DNA from: Marinilabiliaceae bacterium
GTDB lineage: Bacteria; Bacteroidota; Bacteroidia; Bacteroidales; Marinilabiliaceae
Assembly (NCBI GenBank): GCA_016933045.1
Contig: JAFGBR010000040.1
Location: 1 to 64,000 of the forward strand
Reading direction: 5' to 3'
Length of the DNA: 64,000 bases
This document shows, one piece after another, positions 8,345-17,297 of this stretch. A program made the translations under genes and the position numbers. Numbering within the stretch: position 1 is the first letter of the stretch; every line of letters starts with the position of its first letter. The notes under the pieces are model-generated. The model was given only the letters and a program-made list of their open reading frames with translations. It was not told the DNA's origin and searched no databases.

Positions 8345-9343
8345 ATGTCATTATTTGGAAAAAAAAACGATTTTGGTTCTTCTGAAAAATCAGAAGAAAT
8401 TACAGATTTTGAAAAAGTAAAAGTGTTAATTATTGGTTCAGGCCCTGCAGGCTATACAGCTGCTATTTATGCAGCTAGGGCTAATTTGAAACCTGTTTTG
8501 TATGAAGGTTTGCAACCGGGAGGTCAATTAACAACAACTACCGAGGTTGAGAATTTTCCTGGTTATCCAAATGGAATAACCGGACCTGAAATGATGGAAG
8601 ACCTAAAAAAACAAGCATCGCGCTTTGGAACAGACATTAGGTTTGGATTGGCAACTAAAGCTGATTTGTCTAAGCGCCCTTTTAAAATTACTATTGACGA
8701 TAGAAAAATTATTGAAGCTGAGGCTTTAATAATTGCAACCGGTGCTACAGCTAAATATTTAGGTATTCCCGATGAGGCTAAATATGCTGGTTCGGGAGTA
8801 TCAGCTTGTGCTACCTGCGATGGATTCTTTTATCGGGGTAAAAATGTTGCTGTTGTTGGTGGTGGCGATACTGCTGCCGAAGAAGCTATATACCTTGCAG
8901 GCTTGGCAAAAAAGGTTTATCTTATTGTTCGTCGAGATGAGCTTAGGGCTTCGAAAGTAATGCAGGAAAGAGTATTGAAAACTTCAAATATTGAAGTGTT
9001 ATGGAAGCATCAAACTAAAGGATTAGTTGGTGAAAATGTGGTTGAAGGTGCTATTCTTTGGAAAAATAAGGGTACTGCTGATGAAGAGGAGGTACGAATC
9101 GATATTGATGGTTTTTTCCTCGCTATTGGGCACAAACCAAATTCCGATATTTTTAAATCTTTTATTGATACTGATCAGGTTGGTTATATTAAAACTATTC
9201 CGGGATCGTCTAAAACCAATGTTGATGGTGTTTTTGCATGTGGTGATGTGCAGGATACTCAATATCGTCAAGCAGTTACTGCTGCCGGTTCGGGCTGCAT
9301 GGCGGCTATTGATGCCGAGCGTTGGTTGACCGAACAGAATTAA
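8345..9343 (+). CDS. trxB: Thioredoxin reductase
   Basis: A 332-residue cytoplasmic flavoprotein that uses NADPH to reduce thioredoxin. The FAD-binding GSGPAGYTAA lies at about 31-40. The redox pair is C155-A-T-C158 in SACATCDGFF. The NADPH motif GGGDTAAEE is at about 172-180, and a C-terminal FAD motif is GVFACGDVQD. About 25 residues precede the usual start (MSLFGKKNDFGSSEKSEE), a charged, probably disordered extension. A later start is possible, but no other ATG lies before the FAD motif. It is a single-gene unit ending in a shared terminator. Confidence 0.96.
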   Translation: MSLFGKKNDFGSSEKSEEITDFEKVKVLIIGSGPAGYTAAIYAARANLKPVLYEGLQPGGQLTTTTEVENFPGYPNGITGPEMMEDLKKQASRFGTDIRFGLATKADLSKRPFKITIDDRKIIEAEALIIATGATAKYLGIPDEAKYAGSGVSACATCDGFFYRGKNVAVVGGGDTAAEEAIYLAGLAKKVYLIVRRDELRASKVMQERVLKTSNIEVLWKHQTKGLVGENVVEGAILWKNKGTADEEEVRIDIDGFFLAIGHKPNSDIFKSFIDTDQVGYIKTIPGSSKTNVDGVFACGDVQDTQYRQAVTAAGSGCMAAIDAERWLTEQN

Positions 9344-9393
9344 TTACGTAAAATACTAATAATTGTTTTGTATTAATGATATTGGTTTGACTC

Positions 9394-9430
9394 AAAAAAA
9401 ACCTGAAAATTTTTTTTTCAGGTTTTTTTA
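9394..9430. terminator. Bidirectional terminator between trxB and the oxoamine synthase gene
   Basis: Arms AAAAAAACCTGAAAA and TTTTCAGGTTTTTTT flank a T-rich loop, with T runs in both directions. It lies between two convergent genes. Confidence 0.85.
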
Positions 9431-9448
9431 TGTTTAGTATCTAATTGT

Positions 9449-10705
9449 CTATAAAAAACTTGCAATTTTATCTGATTTGTATTTGCCGGCTTTTAGTTTT
9501 TCATATATCTCCGAAAAAGCATTAATTGTATATTCAACATCTTCTTCTGTGTGAACAGCCGTTGGTATAATACGTAACATTATGGTACCTTTTGGTACAA
9601 CAGGATAAGTTACAATTGAACAGAAAATATTGTAGTTTTCCCTTAAATCCATTGTCATCTCTGTTGCCTCCGGAATAGAACCTGAATCAAAATAAACAGG
9701 AGTTACCGGCGATTGTGTATTGCCCAGATTAAAGCCTTTTGCTTTTAATCCACTCTGTAGTTTATTTACTATTTTCCATAAGTTATTTTTTAACTCAGGA
9801 CGTGTTTTTAATAATTCAAGTCTTTTTTCAATTCCAAATACCATAGCCATTGGAAGTGATTTTGCAAATATCTGTGAGCGCAAATTGTAACGCAAATAAC
9901 TAACAACAGTTTCATTTGAAGCTACAAAACCTCCAATTCCGGCCATCGATTTGGCAAATGTGCAAAATAATACATCAACCCCATCTGAAACACCAAAGTG
10001 TTCTGCAGTTCCTGCACCTGTTTTTCCCATTGTTCCTAATCCATGGGCATCATCAACCAATAAACGGAATTTGAATTTTTCTTTTAGTTTAACTATTTCA
10101 TCCAACTTGCCTAAGTCTCCAGCCATTCCAAAAACACCTTCAGTAATAACCATAACTCCGCCTCCTGACTCTTCGGCACGTTTCTCTGCCATCCCTAACA
10201 TCTTTTCGCATTTGGCGATATCGTTGTGGGGGAATACAAAACTTTTACCTCCGGCTGCTTTGTGAATGAAAATTCCATCCATAATGCAGGCATGACATTC
10301 CGAGTCATATACAATAACGTCGTTTCTATGACAAAGAGTTTGAATAATAGATACCATTCCCTGGTAACCATAATTAAGAAGATATGCATCTTCTTTTCCA
10401 ACAAATTCGGCAAGTTTGGCTTCCAGTTCTTCGTGTTTACTGGTTTGCCCCGACATCATTCTTGCTCCCATTGGGTAAGCAAGCCCCCATTGAGCTGCAG
10501 CTTCGGCATCGGTCTTACGAACCTCGGGGTGATTAGCTAAACCAATGTAGTTGTTAAGACTCCAAACCAATACTTCCTTGCCTCTGAATTTCATTTTAGG
10601 GCCAATCTCTCCTTCGAGTTTTGGAAACATAAAATAGCCATGAGCCTCCTTGCCATATTGACCTAGAGGCCCCATGTTTGCTTTGATCTTATCAAATATA
10701 TCCAC
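9449..10705 (-). CDS. Alpha-oxoamine synthase family PLP enzyme (serine palmitoyltransferase / Kbl / BioF-like)
   Basis: A PLP enzyme that condenses an amino acid with an acyl-CoA. With a GTG start at 10705 it has 418 residues beginning (M)DIFDKIKANMGPLGQ, matching Bacteroidota homologues. The frame stays open upstream to 10906, but that part is lysine-rich and unlike the family. Visible are the SLNNYIGLANHP entry motif, H139 in SECHACIMDG, the PLP-contacting DDAHG at 219-223, and the Schiff-base lysine K253 in TFAKSMAGIGG. The family includes serine palmitoyltransferase, the first enzyme of Bacteroidota sphingolipids, and glycine C-acetyltransferase. I cannot separate these from sequence alone. 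Confidence 0.85.
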   Translation of the reverse strand: MDIFDKIKANMGPLGQYGKEAHGYFMFPKLEGEIGPKMKFRGKEVLVWSLNNYIGLANHPEVRKTDAEAAAQWGLAYPMGARMMSGQTSKHEELEAKLAEFVGKEDAYLLNYGYQGMVSIIQTLCHRNDVIVYDSECHACIMDGIFIHKAAGGKSFVFPHNDIAKCEKMLGMAEKRAEESGGGVMVITEGVFGMAGDLGKLDEIVKLKEKFKFRLLVDDAHGLGTMGKTGAGTAEHFGVSDGVDVLFCTFAKSMAGIGGFVASNETVVSYLRYNLRSQIFAKSLPMAMVFGIEKRLELLKTRPELKNNLWKIVNKLQSGLKAKGFNLGNTQSPVTPVYFDSGSIPEATEMTMDLRENYNIFCSIVTYPVVPKGTIMLRIIPTAVHTEEDVEYTINAFSEIYEKLKAGKYKSDKIASFL

Positions 10706-10877
10706 GATGTTGTAGTTTAAAAATACGTCGCAAATGTAATGTTTTTTATATTTATTTTTCGTTAGAAGTCTTTTTTTATTGCTTGTTATTATGAATTTAG
10801 CTTGTTTGTTATTACTATTTTTTTTAATCTGATAGTTTTTAATTCGATAATGTGATATTTGTTTTTTATAAATAATG

Positions 10878-10885
10878 TATCTTTG
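10878..10885 (+). promoter_or_regulatory. -7 box of the bamD promoter
   Basis: TATCTTTG matches the Bacteroidota TAnnTTTG element. TTTG at 10858-10861, 16 bases upstream, could be the -33 element. Transcription would start near 10892, giving a leader of about 125 bases. Confidence 0.55.
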
Positions 10886-11016
10886 CACTTGATTTTTATT
10901 ATGCAATAATATTCTCTTTTGTGTGGTGTGTTATGTTAATAATTGGGTCGTTAGTGTGATTTCTTATTAATAAGAATGATTATAATGGTGATAGATGAAA
11001 ATCAAAATATAAACAG

Positions 11017-11817
11017 ATGAAATATATTGTTGTTGTTGTATTAGGGGTGTTTTTTTTATCATGTAGTCAGTACCAGAAGCTTTTGAAAAGTACCGACTAT
11101 GAATTGAAATATAAAAAAGCAATGGAGTATTATGCAGCTGAAGATTATATTAAAGCAACAACATTATTTCAGGAATTGATAAGTATTTATAGAGGAAGTG
11201 ATAAGGCTGAGATATTAACCTACAGTTATGCTGATGCACTATTTGGCATGAAAGACTATATTATGGCTGAGTATTATTATAGTCAGTTGGTTAAAACTTA
11301 TCCTGCCAGTGATTATGGCGAAGAGTGCCAGTTTCAAATTGCATATTGTAAATACATGATGTCGCCAAAAGCCCGGCTTGATCAAACTTATACTTATGAA
11401 TCGATAAACGATTTTCAATTGTTTATTAATTTATATCCATCTAGCGCCAGGGTAGCTGAAGCAACCAGATTGATGGACGTTATGAGGGATAAATTGGTTT
11501 ATAAATCATATTTGAATGCTAAACTATATTTTAATTTAGGAACATATATGGGAAATAACTATTTATCGGCAGTTATTGCCGCTCAAAATAGTTTAAAGGA
11601 GTTCCCTGATACAAAATATCGTGAAGAGTTATCGTTTCTAATTTTAGAAGCGAAATATATTCAATCGGTAGAGAGTATTGAAGAAAAACAAAAGGATCGT
11701 TTGCGTGAAGCTATTGATGAATATTATTCATTTATTAATGAGTACCCTCAAAGTAAATTTCTGAAAAAGGCTGAGATTATTCATCAGAATTCAGAACGAT
11801 TATTGGAAAACTTATAA
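11017..11817 (+). CDS. bamD: Outer-membrane assembly lipoprotein BamD
   Basis: A 266-residue lipoprotein subunit of the BAM complex that inserts beta-barrel proteins. A short signal peptide ends in a lipobox with Cys16 (FLSC). The mature part is built from tetratricopeptide helices: KYKKAMEYYAAEDYIKATTL, AEYYYSQLVKTYPASDYGEE, and later INDFQLFINLYPSS and EYYSFINEYPQSKFLKKAE, with the proline ends of each repeat visible. Length and repeat spacing fit the family. The gene is followed 19 bases later by the omega-like gene, a common Bacteroidota neighbourhood with coaBC, DUF4835 and recN. Confidence 0.93.
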   Translation: MKYIVVVVLGVFFLSCSQYQKLLKSTDYELKYKKAMEYYAAEDYIKATTLFQELISIYRGSDKAEILTYSYADALFGMKDYIMAEYYYSQLVKTYPASDYGEECQFQIAYCKYMMSPKARLDQTYTYESINDFQLFINLYPSSARVAEATRLMDVMRDKLVYKSYLNAKLYFNLGTYMGNNYLSAVIAAQNSLKEFPDTKYREELSFLILEAKYIQSVESIEEKQKDRLREAIDEYYSFINEYPQSKFLKKAEIIHQNSERLLENL

Positions 11818-11842
11818 CAGAATATTAGAAATATTATTGAAT

Positions 11843-12172
11843 ATGGATTTTAAAAAGACTAATGCCCCTGCTACTACTATTACATGGGATACAAAAGAGT
11901 TGTCGAAAGATACAAATAGTATTTATGAAACTGTTTTAGTATGTTCAAAAAGAGCAAATCAGATTAGTAGCGAGATTAAGGAAGAGTTGAATAAAAAACT
12001 TCAGGAGTTTGCATCATACACCGATAATTTGGAAGAGGTGTTTGAAAATAGAGAACAAATTGAAATTTCGAGGTATTACGAGAGATTTCCAAAAGCATCT
12101 GCTATTGCTGTTCAGGAATTTATAGAGGGTAATATTTATTATCGTAATCCTTCGAAAGAACAAAATCAGTAA
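11843..12172 (+). CDS. rpoZ: RNA polymerase omega-like subunit (Bacteroidota RpoZ/Rpb6 type)
   Basis: A 109-residue protein beginning MDFKKTNAPATTITWDTKEL. An in-frame ATG two codons earlier (11837) is the alternative start. The helix SIYETVLVCSKRANQISSEI corresponds to the conserved RANQI-type helix of omega/Rpb6, which clamps the C-terminal tail of beta-prime. The C-terminal EFIEGNIYYR is typical of the Bacteroidota version. It follows bamD and precedes coaBC, which is its usual place in the phylum. A terminator separates it from coaBC. Confidence 0.85.
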   Translation: MDFKKTNAPATTITWDTKELSKDTNSIYETVLVCSKRANQISSEIKEELNKKLQEFASYTDNLEEVFENREQIEISRYYERFPKASAIAVQEFIEGNIYYRNPSKEQNQ

Positions 12173-12194
12173 TAACACGAAAATAATTGTTATA

Positions 12195-12237
12195 AAGATA
12201 AAAGAGATATTACAGTTTCTTTTATCTTTTTTTTTAA
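12195..12237 (+). terminator. Terminator after the bamD-omega operon
   Basis: Arms AAAGATAAAAGA and TCTTTTATCTTT enclose a loop of about 12 bases and are followed by a T run. It lies 10 bases before coaBC. Confidence 0.8.
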
Positions 12238-12246
12238 CTTCTTGCC

Positions 12247-13452
12247 ATGTTAAAAGGTAAAAAGATAATTTTAGGTATAACAGGAAGTATTGCTGCTTAT
12301 AAAGCTGCTTATTTACTTAGGTTGTTAAAAAAAGAAGGGGCCGAAGTTCAGGTTCTTATTACAAAAGCAGGTAAAGAGTTCATTACTCCTGTAACTCTTT
12401 CTGCACTCTCGAACAGACCGGTTTTAGGTGAATTTTTTCAAACTCAGGATGGCACTTGGAATAGTCACGTCGATTTGGGCTTGTGGGCCGACTTAATGCT
12501 TATTGCACCGGCATCAGCTAATACTATTGCAAAAATGGCTTCGGGAATATGCGATAATTTATTGCTAACAACATATCTTTCGGCAAAATGTTCGGTTATT
12601 ATTGCTCCGGCAATGGATTTAGATATGTTTGATCATGTTGCAACACAAAATAATATAAGGATTTTAAGTGAGGCTGGTTGTGATTTTATCGATCCGGGTT
12701 CGGGAGAGTTAGCAAGTGGATTATTTGGCAAAGGTCGCATGGAAGAACCCGACGTTATTGTGGAAAAAATAAAAGAATTTTTCTCAAAAAGTGTTGTGCA
12801 CTCAAAATTTAATGGTCAAAAGGTTTTGATTACTGCCGGCCCTACTTATGAAGCAATTGATCCGGTTCGTTTTATTGGCAATAACTCGTCGGGTAAAATG
12901 GGATATGCTATTGCTGAAGAGCTTGCTTCGAGGGGAGCCGAAGTACATTTGGTTTCCGGGCCGTCGAGTGTAGTTATTAAAAATAAGCATATACATCTTT
13001 ATTCTGTAAAATCAGCATCTGAGATGTACAAGGTTTCGAAAAAGATTTTTTCAGATGTGCGTGTAGCCATATTTGCAGCAGCTGTTGCCGATTATACTCC
13101 TTTAGTTACAATGCAAGAAAAACTTAAGCGGGAATCGTCGAAAATAACAATTGAGCTTGTTGAAACTAACGATATTGCTTTTGAATTGGGTAAAGTAAAA
13201 TCGAATAAACAGATTACTGTCGGTTTTGCTCTCGAAACACAATCGTTAATTGAGAATGCAAAAAAGAAATTGAATAGTAAAAATTTCGATTTTATCGTAT
13301 TAAATCAGGCTAATAAGGAGGGAACTGGTTTTAATGTCGACACAAATCAGATTACAATACTCGATAAAAATAATAATGTAATGGAATATCCGTTAAAACA
13401 AAAACGCGATGTTGCTTTTGATATTATTGATAAATTGGAAACATATTTATAA
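12247..13452 (+). CDS. coaBC: Phosphopantothenoylcysteine decarboxylase / phosphopantothenate-cysteine ligase
   Basis: A 401-residue bifunctional enzyme of coenzyme A synthesis. The N-terminal flavin decarboxylase CoaC (about 1-180) shows [11 protein letters not shown], the catalytic His74 in SHVDLG, and PAMDLDM. The C-terminal ligase CoaB (about 190-400) shows [30 protein letters not shown] and AAVADYTP. Compared with E. coli, the Asn of the PAMN motif is Asp, and the Cys of the flexible clamp (ACGDIG) is Ser (ASGLFG). Both may be ordinary for the phylum. It stands in a conserved bamD-omega-coaBC-DUF4835-recN cluster. Confidence 0.95.
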   Translation: MLKGKKIILGITGSIAAYKAAYLLRLLKKEGAEVQVLITKAGKEFITPVTLSALSNRPVLGEFFQTQDGTWNSHVDLGLWADLMLIAPASANTIAKMASGICDNLLLTTYLSAKCSVIIAPAMDLDMFDHVATQNNIRILSEAGCDFIDPGSGELASGLFGKGRMEEPDVIVEKIKEFFSKSVVHSKFNGQKVLITAGPTYEAIDPVRFIGNNSSGKMGYAIAEELASRGAEVHLVSGPSSVVIKNKHIHLYSVKSASEMYKVSKKIFSDVRVAIFAAAVADYTPLVTMQEKLKRESSKITIELVETNDIAFELGKVKSNKQITVGFALETQSLIENAKKKLNSKNFDFIVLNQANKEGTGFNVDTNQITILDKNNNVMEYPLKQKRDVAFDIIDKLETYL

Positions 13453-13498
13453 ACGGTAAAATATTATAATTTTATTTGTAACTGTAATATACCTCGGT

Positions 13499-14419
13499 AT
13501 GTGTATTTATGATTTTAAAAAATATTGGTTGGTTATTGCAATTCTTATTGTTGCAGTATCAGGGAATAGTTCTGCCCAAGAAATCAGGTGTAATATATCT
13601 ATTTCAACGCAAAGTATACAGGGTACAAACAAACAGGTGTTCGAAACGCTTCAAACTGCATTGAATGAATTTATGAACAACCAGCGATGGACCGAAAAAG
13701 TGTATGGTGATAATGAACGTATAGAATGCACCATGCTCATTAATATTAAAGAGATTGTTTCGGCCGATGAATTTAAAGGTACAATTCAAATACAGGCTCG
13801 TCGCCCGGTTTATAATTCATCGTATAATTCGGTATTATTTAATTTTTTAGATAACGATTTTCATATAAAATATGTCGAGTATGAGCCTTTAAATTATAAT
13901 CAAAATTCATTAGAATCGAATTTAATTGGTTTAATGGCTTATTATTCTTACATAATTATTGGAATGGATGAAGATTCTTTTGAGTTGAATGGTGGTTCGG
14001 GTAGTTTTCAAAAGGCCGAACGTATTGTAAATATGGCTCAGAATATGACAGAATCGGGCTGGAAATCATTTGAAAATCGAAAAAACAGATATTGGTTGGT
14101 TGAGAATGTGTTAAATGAATATCATAAGCCATTGCGTGAGTGTTTATATAAATATCACAGGCTAGGATTGGATCAGATGACATCGAATGTTGAAAAAAGC
14201 AGGGGTGAGATAGCTGATGCATTGGAAAACCTCAGGAAAATACACAACCAGTTTCCGTCATCATTTTTAATGCAGGTGTTTTTCAGTGCAAAGTCCGATG
14301 AAATTGTTGATATTTTTTCCGAAGGTTCAGGGACTCAAAAAGCCAGTGTATCGGAATTGTTAATAGAAATTGATCCAACAAACGTTAATAAATATAAAAA
14401 GATTACAGCTAATAATTAG
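13499..14419 (+). CDS. DUF4835-family exported protein
   Basis: A 306-residue protein with an N-terminal signal peptide (about 1-27, ending GNSSAQ). The mature protein has the family's start pattern IRCNISISTQSIQGTNKQVF, then TLQTALNEFMNNQRWT and later PLNYNQNSLESNLIGLMAYY. DUF4835 is a Bacteroidota family of unknown function. Its members are regularly encoded between coaBC and recN, as here (46 bases after coaBC, 11 before recN). A periplasmic or gliding/envelope role is only a guess from localisation. Confidence 0.85.
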   Translation: MCIYDFKKYWLVIAILIVAVSGNSSAQEIRCNISISTQSIQGTNKQVFETLQTALNEFMNNQRWTEKVYGDNERIECTMLINIKEIVSADEFKGTIQIQARRPVYNSSYNSVLFNFLDNDFHIKYVEYEPLNYNQNSLESNLIGLMAYYSYIIIGMDEDSFELNGGSGSFQKAERIVNMAQNMTESGWKSFENRKNRYWLVENVLNEYHKPLRECLYKYHRLGLDQMTSNVEKSRGEIADALENLRKIHNQFPSSFLMQVFFSAKSDEIVDIFSEGSGTQKASVSELLIEIDPTNVNKYKKITANN

Positions 14420-14430
14420 AATAGACCACT

Positions 14431-16083
14431 ATGTTGAAAAATCTGTCAATCTCAAATTATGCTTTGATAGACGAGGTTTCTATCAGTTTTGAGAAGGGTT
14501 TTTCTGTTATTACTGGTGAAACCGGTGCCGGGAAATCCATTTTGTTAGGTGCTTTAGGTTTAATACTTGGTCAAAGAGCCGATTTATCGGTTTTGATGGA
14601 TGTTAATCAGAAATGTGTTGTTGAAGGTGAGTTCGATATTCAGGGTTATAATCTGGAGGTTTGGATGAGAGATAATGATTTGGATTATGAACCAACAACA
14701 ATTATAAGGCGCGAAATATCATCTGCGGGTAAATCAAGGGCGTTTATTAATGATACGCCTGTGAATTTGAGTCTATTAAAAGATTTTGTTTCGCAATTAG
14801 TCGATATTCATTCGCAACATCAAACTTTATTGTTGTCCGAAAACCATTACCAATTAGATGTTGTAGATAGCGTTTCTAACTCAAATAGATTATTGAAAGA
14901 TTATAAAGCTATTTTCAATAGTTACAATATACTTTCGAAACAATTGGCAGATGTTGAAGATAAACATAAGCAACAACTTTCGGAAGTTGAGTTTTGGACA
15001 TTTCAGTTTAATCAGTTAAATGAAGCCAAACTGGTGGAAGATGAACAAACTGAGCTCGAACATAAATTGCAGAAGTTAACACACGCAGAAGAAATAAAAG
15101 TTAATTTGGTGCAATCAGTGAGCCTTTTAGAGGGTGAAACCGGCTCTGTTCTTGATTCATTAAGAGATGTTAAATCGTGTTTAGATAAGATATCAGGTTT
15201 CATCGATTCGGGAATTGAATATGTTAACCGGGTTGAATCGGCCTACCTCGATTTAAAAGACCTGGCTCACGAACTCGATTATAAAAGTAACGATATTGAA
15301 CACTCTCCTTCCGAAATCGGTGTTGTTCAGGATCGTTTAAGTCTGATATACAATCTTCAGCAGAAACATCAGGTGCAATCGGTCCAAGAACTTATTGTGG
15401 TTAAGCAAAGTCTTGAAGATAAATTAAATGAGATTGAAAATTTTGAAGCAGATGTAAATAAATTAAAAAAGGAACTGTATGATACACAAAAAAAATTACA
15501 GCTAGCTTCTGAACAATTAACCAATATACGAAAAGATAGTTTTGTAATTATAGAGCAACATATTGTTGATAAATTGCAACAATTAGGAATGCCTAATGCG
15601 CAATTTAAGATTAATTATTGCGAAAAAAATACTTTTGGTGCTGATGGGAAAGATGATATTGAATTTACTTTTACAGCAAATAAATCAAGCCAGCTTTTAC
15701 CAATAAGTAAGGTTGCTTCGGGTGGCGAAATGTCGCGTTTAATGTTATGTATAAAATCACTAATATCATTAACAAAGAATCTTCCAACTTTAATTCTTGA
15801 TGAAATAGATACAGGAATATCGGGTGAAATTGCGCATCAAATGAGTTTAATTATGGATGATATGGGTAAAACAGGACAATTAATTGCAATTACTCACCTG
15901 CCTCAAATTGCTGCAAAAGGAGACCGACATTATAAAGTATTTAAGCATGATGATGATATTAAAACAACTTCGCGAATCGAAATGCTCGATAAAGAACAAC
16001 GAGTGGTTGAGATTGCAAAAATGCTTAGTGGCAGTGAATTATCAGATGCTGCAATTAAAAATGCACGTGAACTGCTTAATTGA
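14431..16083 (+). CDS. recN: DNA repair protein RecN
   Basis: A 550-residue SMC-like ATPase involved in double-strand break repair. The N-terminal head has Walker A GETGAGKS at residues 29-36. A long coiled-coil region follows (about 150-390, rich in Q, E, K and L). The C-terminal head has the signature SKVASGGEMSRLML and Walker B TLILDEIDTGISG, then a D-loop region and the switch His in AITHLPQIAA. Length matches the family. It begins 11 bases after the DUF4835 gene and is probably co-transcribed with it. Confidence 0.97.
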   Translation: MLKNLSISNYALIDEVSISFEKGFSVITGETGAGKSILLGALGLILGQRADLSVLMDVNQKCVVEGEFDIQGYNLEVWMRDNDLDYEPTTIIRREISSAGKSRAFINDTPVNLSLLKDFVSQLVDIHSQHQTLLLSENHYQLDVVDSVSNSNRLLKDYKAIFNSYNILSKQLADVEDKHKQQLSEVEFWTFQFNQLNEAKLVEDEQTELEHKLQKLTHAEEIKVNLVQSVSLLEGETGSVLDSLRDVKSCLDKISGFIDSGIEYVNRVESAYLDLKDLAHELDYKSNDIEHSPSEIGVVQDRLSLIYNLQQKHQVQSVQELIVVKQSLEDKLNEIENFEADVNKLKKELYDTQKKLQLASEQLTNIRKDSFVIIEQHIVDKLQQLGMPNAQFKINYCEKNTFGADGKDDIEFTFTANKSSQLLPISKVASGGEMSRLMLCIKSLISLTKNLPTLILDEIDTGISGEIAHQMSLIMDDMGKTGQLIAITHLPQIAAKGDRHYKVFKHDDDIKTTSRIEMLDKEQRVVEIAKMLSGSELSDAAIKNARELLN

Positions 16084-16192
16084 TGATTATTGAATAAGTA
16101 AAGATGTCGTGAACCAATAAGAAAAAAAACTGTTTTAACGTTAGTTTACAATTACTAAGGGATATTTTGAGGTGAACTAAAGTAGTTTACAT

Positions 16193-16200
16193 TATCTTTG
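16193..16200 (+). promoter_or_regulatory. -7 box of the fabI promoter
   Basis: TATCTTTG matches the Bacteroidota TAnnTTTG consensus. Transcription would start near 16207, giving a leader of about 19 bases before the ATG at 16226. Confidence 0.65.
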
Positions 16201-16225
16201 CATCCTCAAAAAATTATAATAGGAT

Positions 16226-17062
16226 ATGGGATATAATTTATTAAAAGGTAAAAGAGGAATTATTTTTGGTGCGTTAAACGACATGTCTATTGCATGGAAA
16301 GTGGCTGAGAAGGCTCACGAAGAAGGTGCTTTGATTACGTTGTCGAACACCCCGGTTGCTTGTCGTATGGGCGAAGTGGTCGAGTTAGGCAAGCGTCTTA
16401 ATGCCGAAATTATTCCTGCCGATGCAACAAGTGTGCACGATTTAGAGAATGTATTTACAAAATCGATGGATGTTTTGGGAGGGAAAATTGATTTTGTATT
16501 GCACTCAATTGGTATGTCATTAAATGTTCGAAAAAAAAGGCTGTATCACGATTTGGATTACAATTTTTTGGATAAGACATTGGATATTTCTGCAATATCG
16601 TTTCATAAAATGTTGCAAGTTGCTTTTAAAATGGATGCTGTTTCGGAAGGCGGTTCTGTTTTAGCATTATCTTATGTTGCAGCGCAACGAACATTGTATG
16701 GATATAATGACATGGCCGATGCAAAAGCTTTATTGGAATCAATAGCTCGTAGTTTCGGTTATATATATGGCAGAGAGAAAAAAGTACGTGTGAATACTAT
16801 TTCTCAATCGCCAACAGTAACTACTGCCGGTAGTGGAGTAAAAGGAATTGACGGGTTAATTGATTTTTCAGATCGTATGTCGCCTTTGGGAAATGCTTCG
16901 GCCGATGATTGTGCTAACTATTGCATTACCCTTTTCTCCGATTTAACGAAGAAAGTAACCATGCAAAATCTTTTTCACGATGGGGGTTTTTCAAGTGTTG
17001 GAATGAGCCAGCGAGCTATGTCGCAATACGAAAAGAGTTTCGATTGTGATTGTCAGGATTAA
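16226..17062 (+). CDS. fabI: Enoyl-[acyl-carrier-protein] reductase, FabI type
   Basis: A 278-residue short-chain dehydrogenase-fold enzyme catalysing the last reduction in each round of fatty-acid elongation. The N-terminal nucleotide fold has GALNDMSIAWKVAE. The FabI catalytic pattern is present: Tyr150 (SYVAAQ), Tyr160 and Lys167 in YNDMADAK, that is Tyr-x9-Tyr-x6-Lys. NTISQSPTVTTAGSG is the substrate-binding loop. It is a single-gene unit with its own promoter and terminator. Confidence 0.95.
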   Translation: MGYNLLKGKRGIIFGALNDMSIAWKVAEKAHEEGALITLSNTPVACRMGEVVELGKRLNAEIIPADATSVHDLENVFTKSMDVLGGKIDFVLHSIGMSLNVRKKRLYHDLDYNFLDKTLDISAISFHKMLQVAFKMDAVSEGGSVLALSYVAAQRTLYGYNDMADAKALLESIARSFGYIYGREKKVRVNTISQSPTVTTAGSGVKGIDGLIDFSDRMSPLGNASADDCANYCITLFSDLTKKVTMQNLFHDGGFSSVGMSQRAMSQYEKSFDCDCQD

Positions 17063-17074
17063 ATAATATAACAG

Positions 17075-17099
17075 AGGCCGGTTTATATCGGCCTTTTTT
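17075..17099 (+). terminator. fabI terminator
   Basis: Arms GGCCG / CGGCC with an 8-base loop are followed by six T. Confidence 0.8.
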
Positions 17100-17297
17100 A
17101 TTAATAATTACTCTTGACGAGAAATTTTTTAATTCTTACTTAATTCTTTAAATTTGCCTGCTCAATAAAATTAATCCTTATTATTAAGCTTACATATTTG
17201 AGATGAGTTATGTATTCTTAATGGATTGTTTTTTTGATGTATTAATCCGTAAACCGGATGTATAAGTTAATCAACAGATAAACTAAAACTTGAACGA

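Noticed and set aside
10706-10906. N-terminal extension of the oxoamine synthase
   Set aside because: It is Lys/Asn/Ile-rich, lacks family resemblance, and contains the region opposite the bamD promoter. The GTG at 10705 gives the family start.
17203-17265. A 20-codon frame upstream of cysD (MSYVFLMDCFFDVLIRKPDV) as a cysteine leader peptide
   Set aside because: It has only one Cys codon, and no terminator or alternative hairpins lie between it and cysD.
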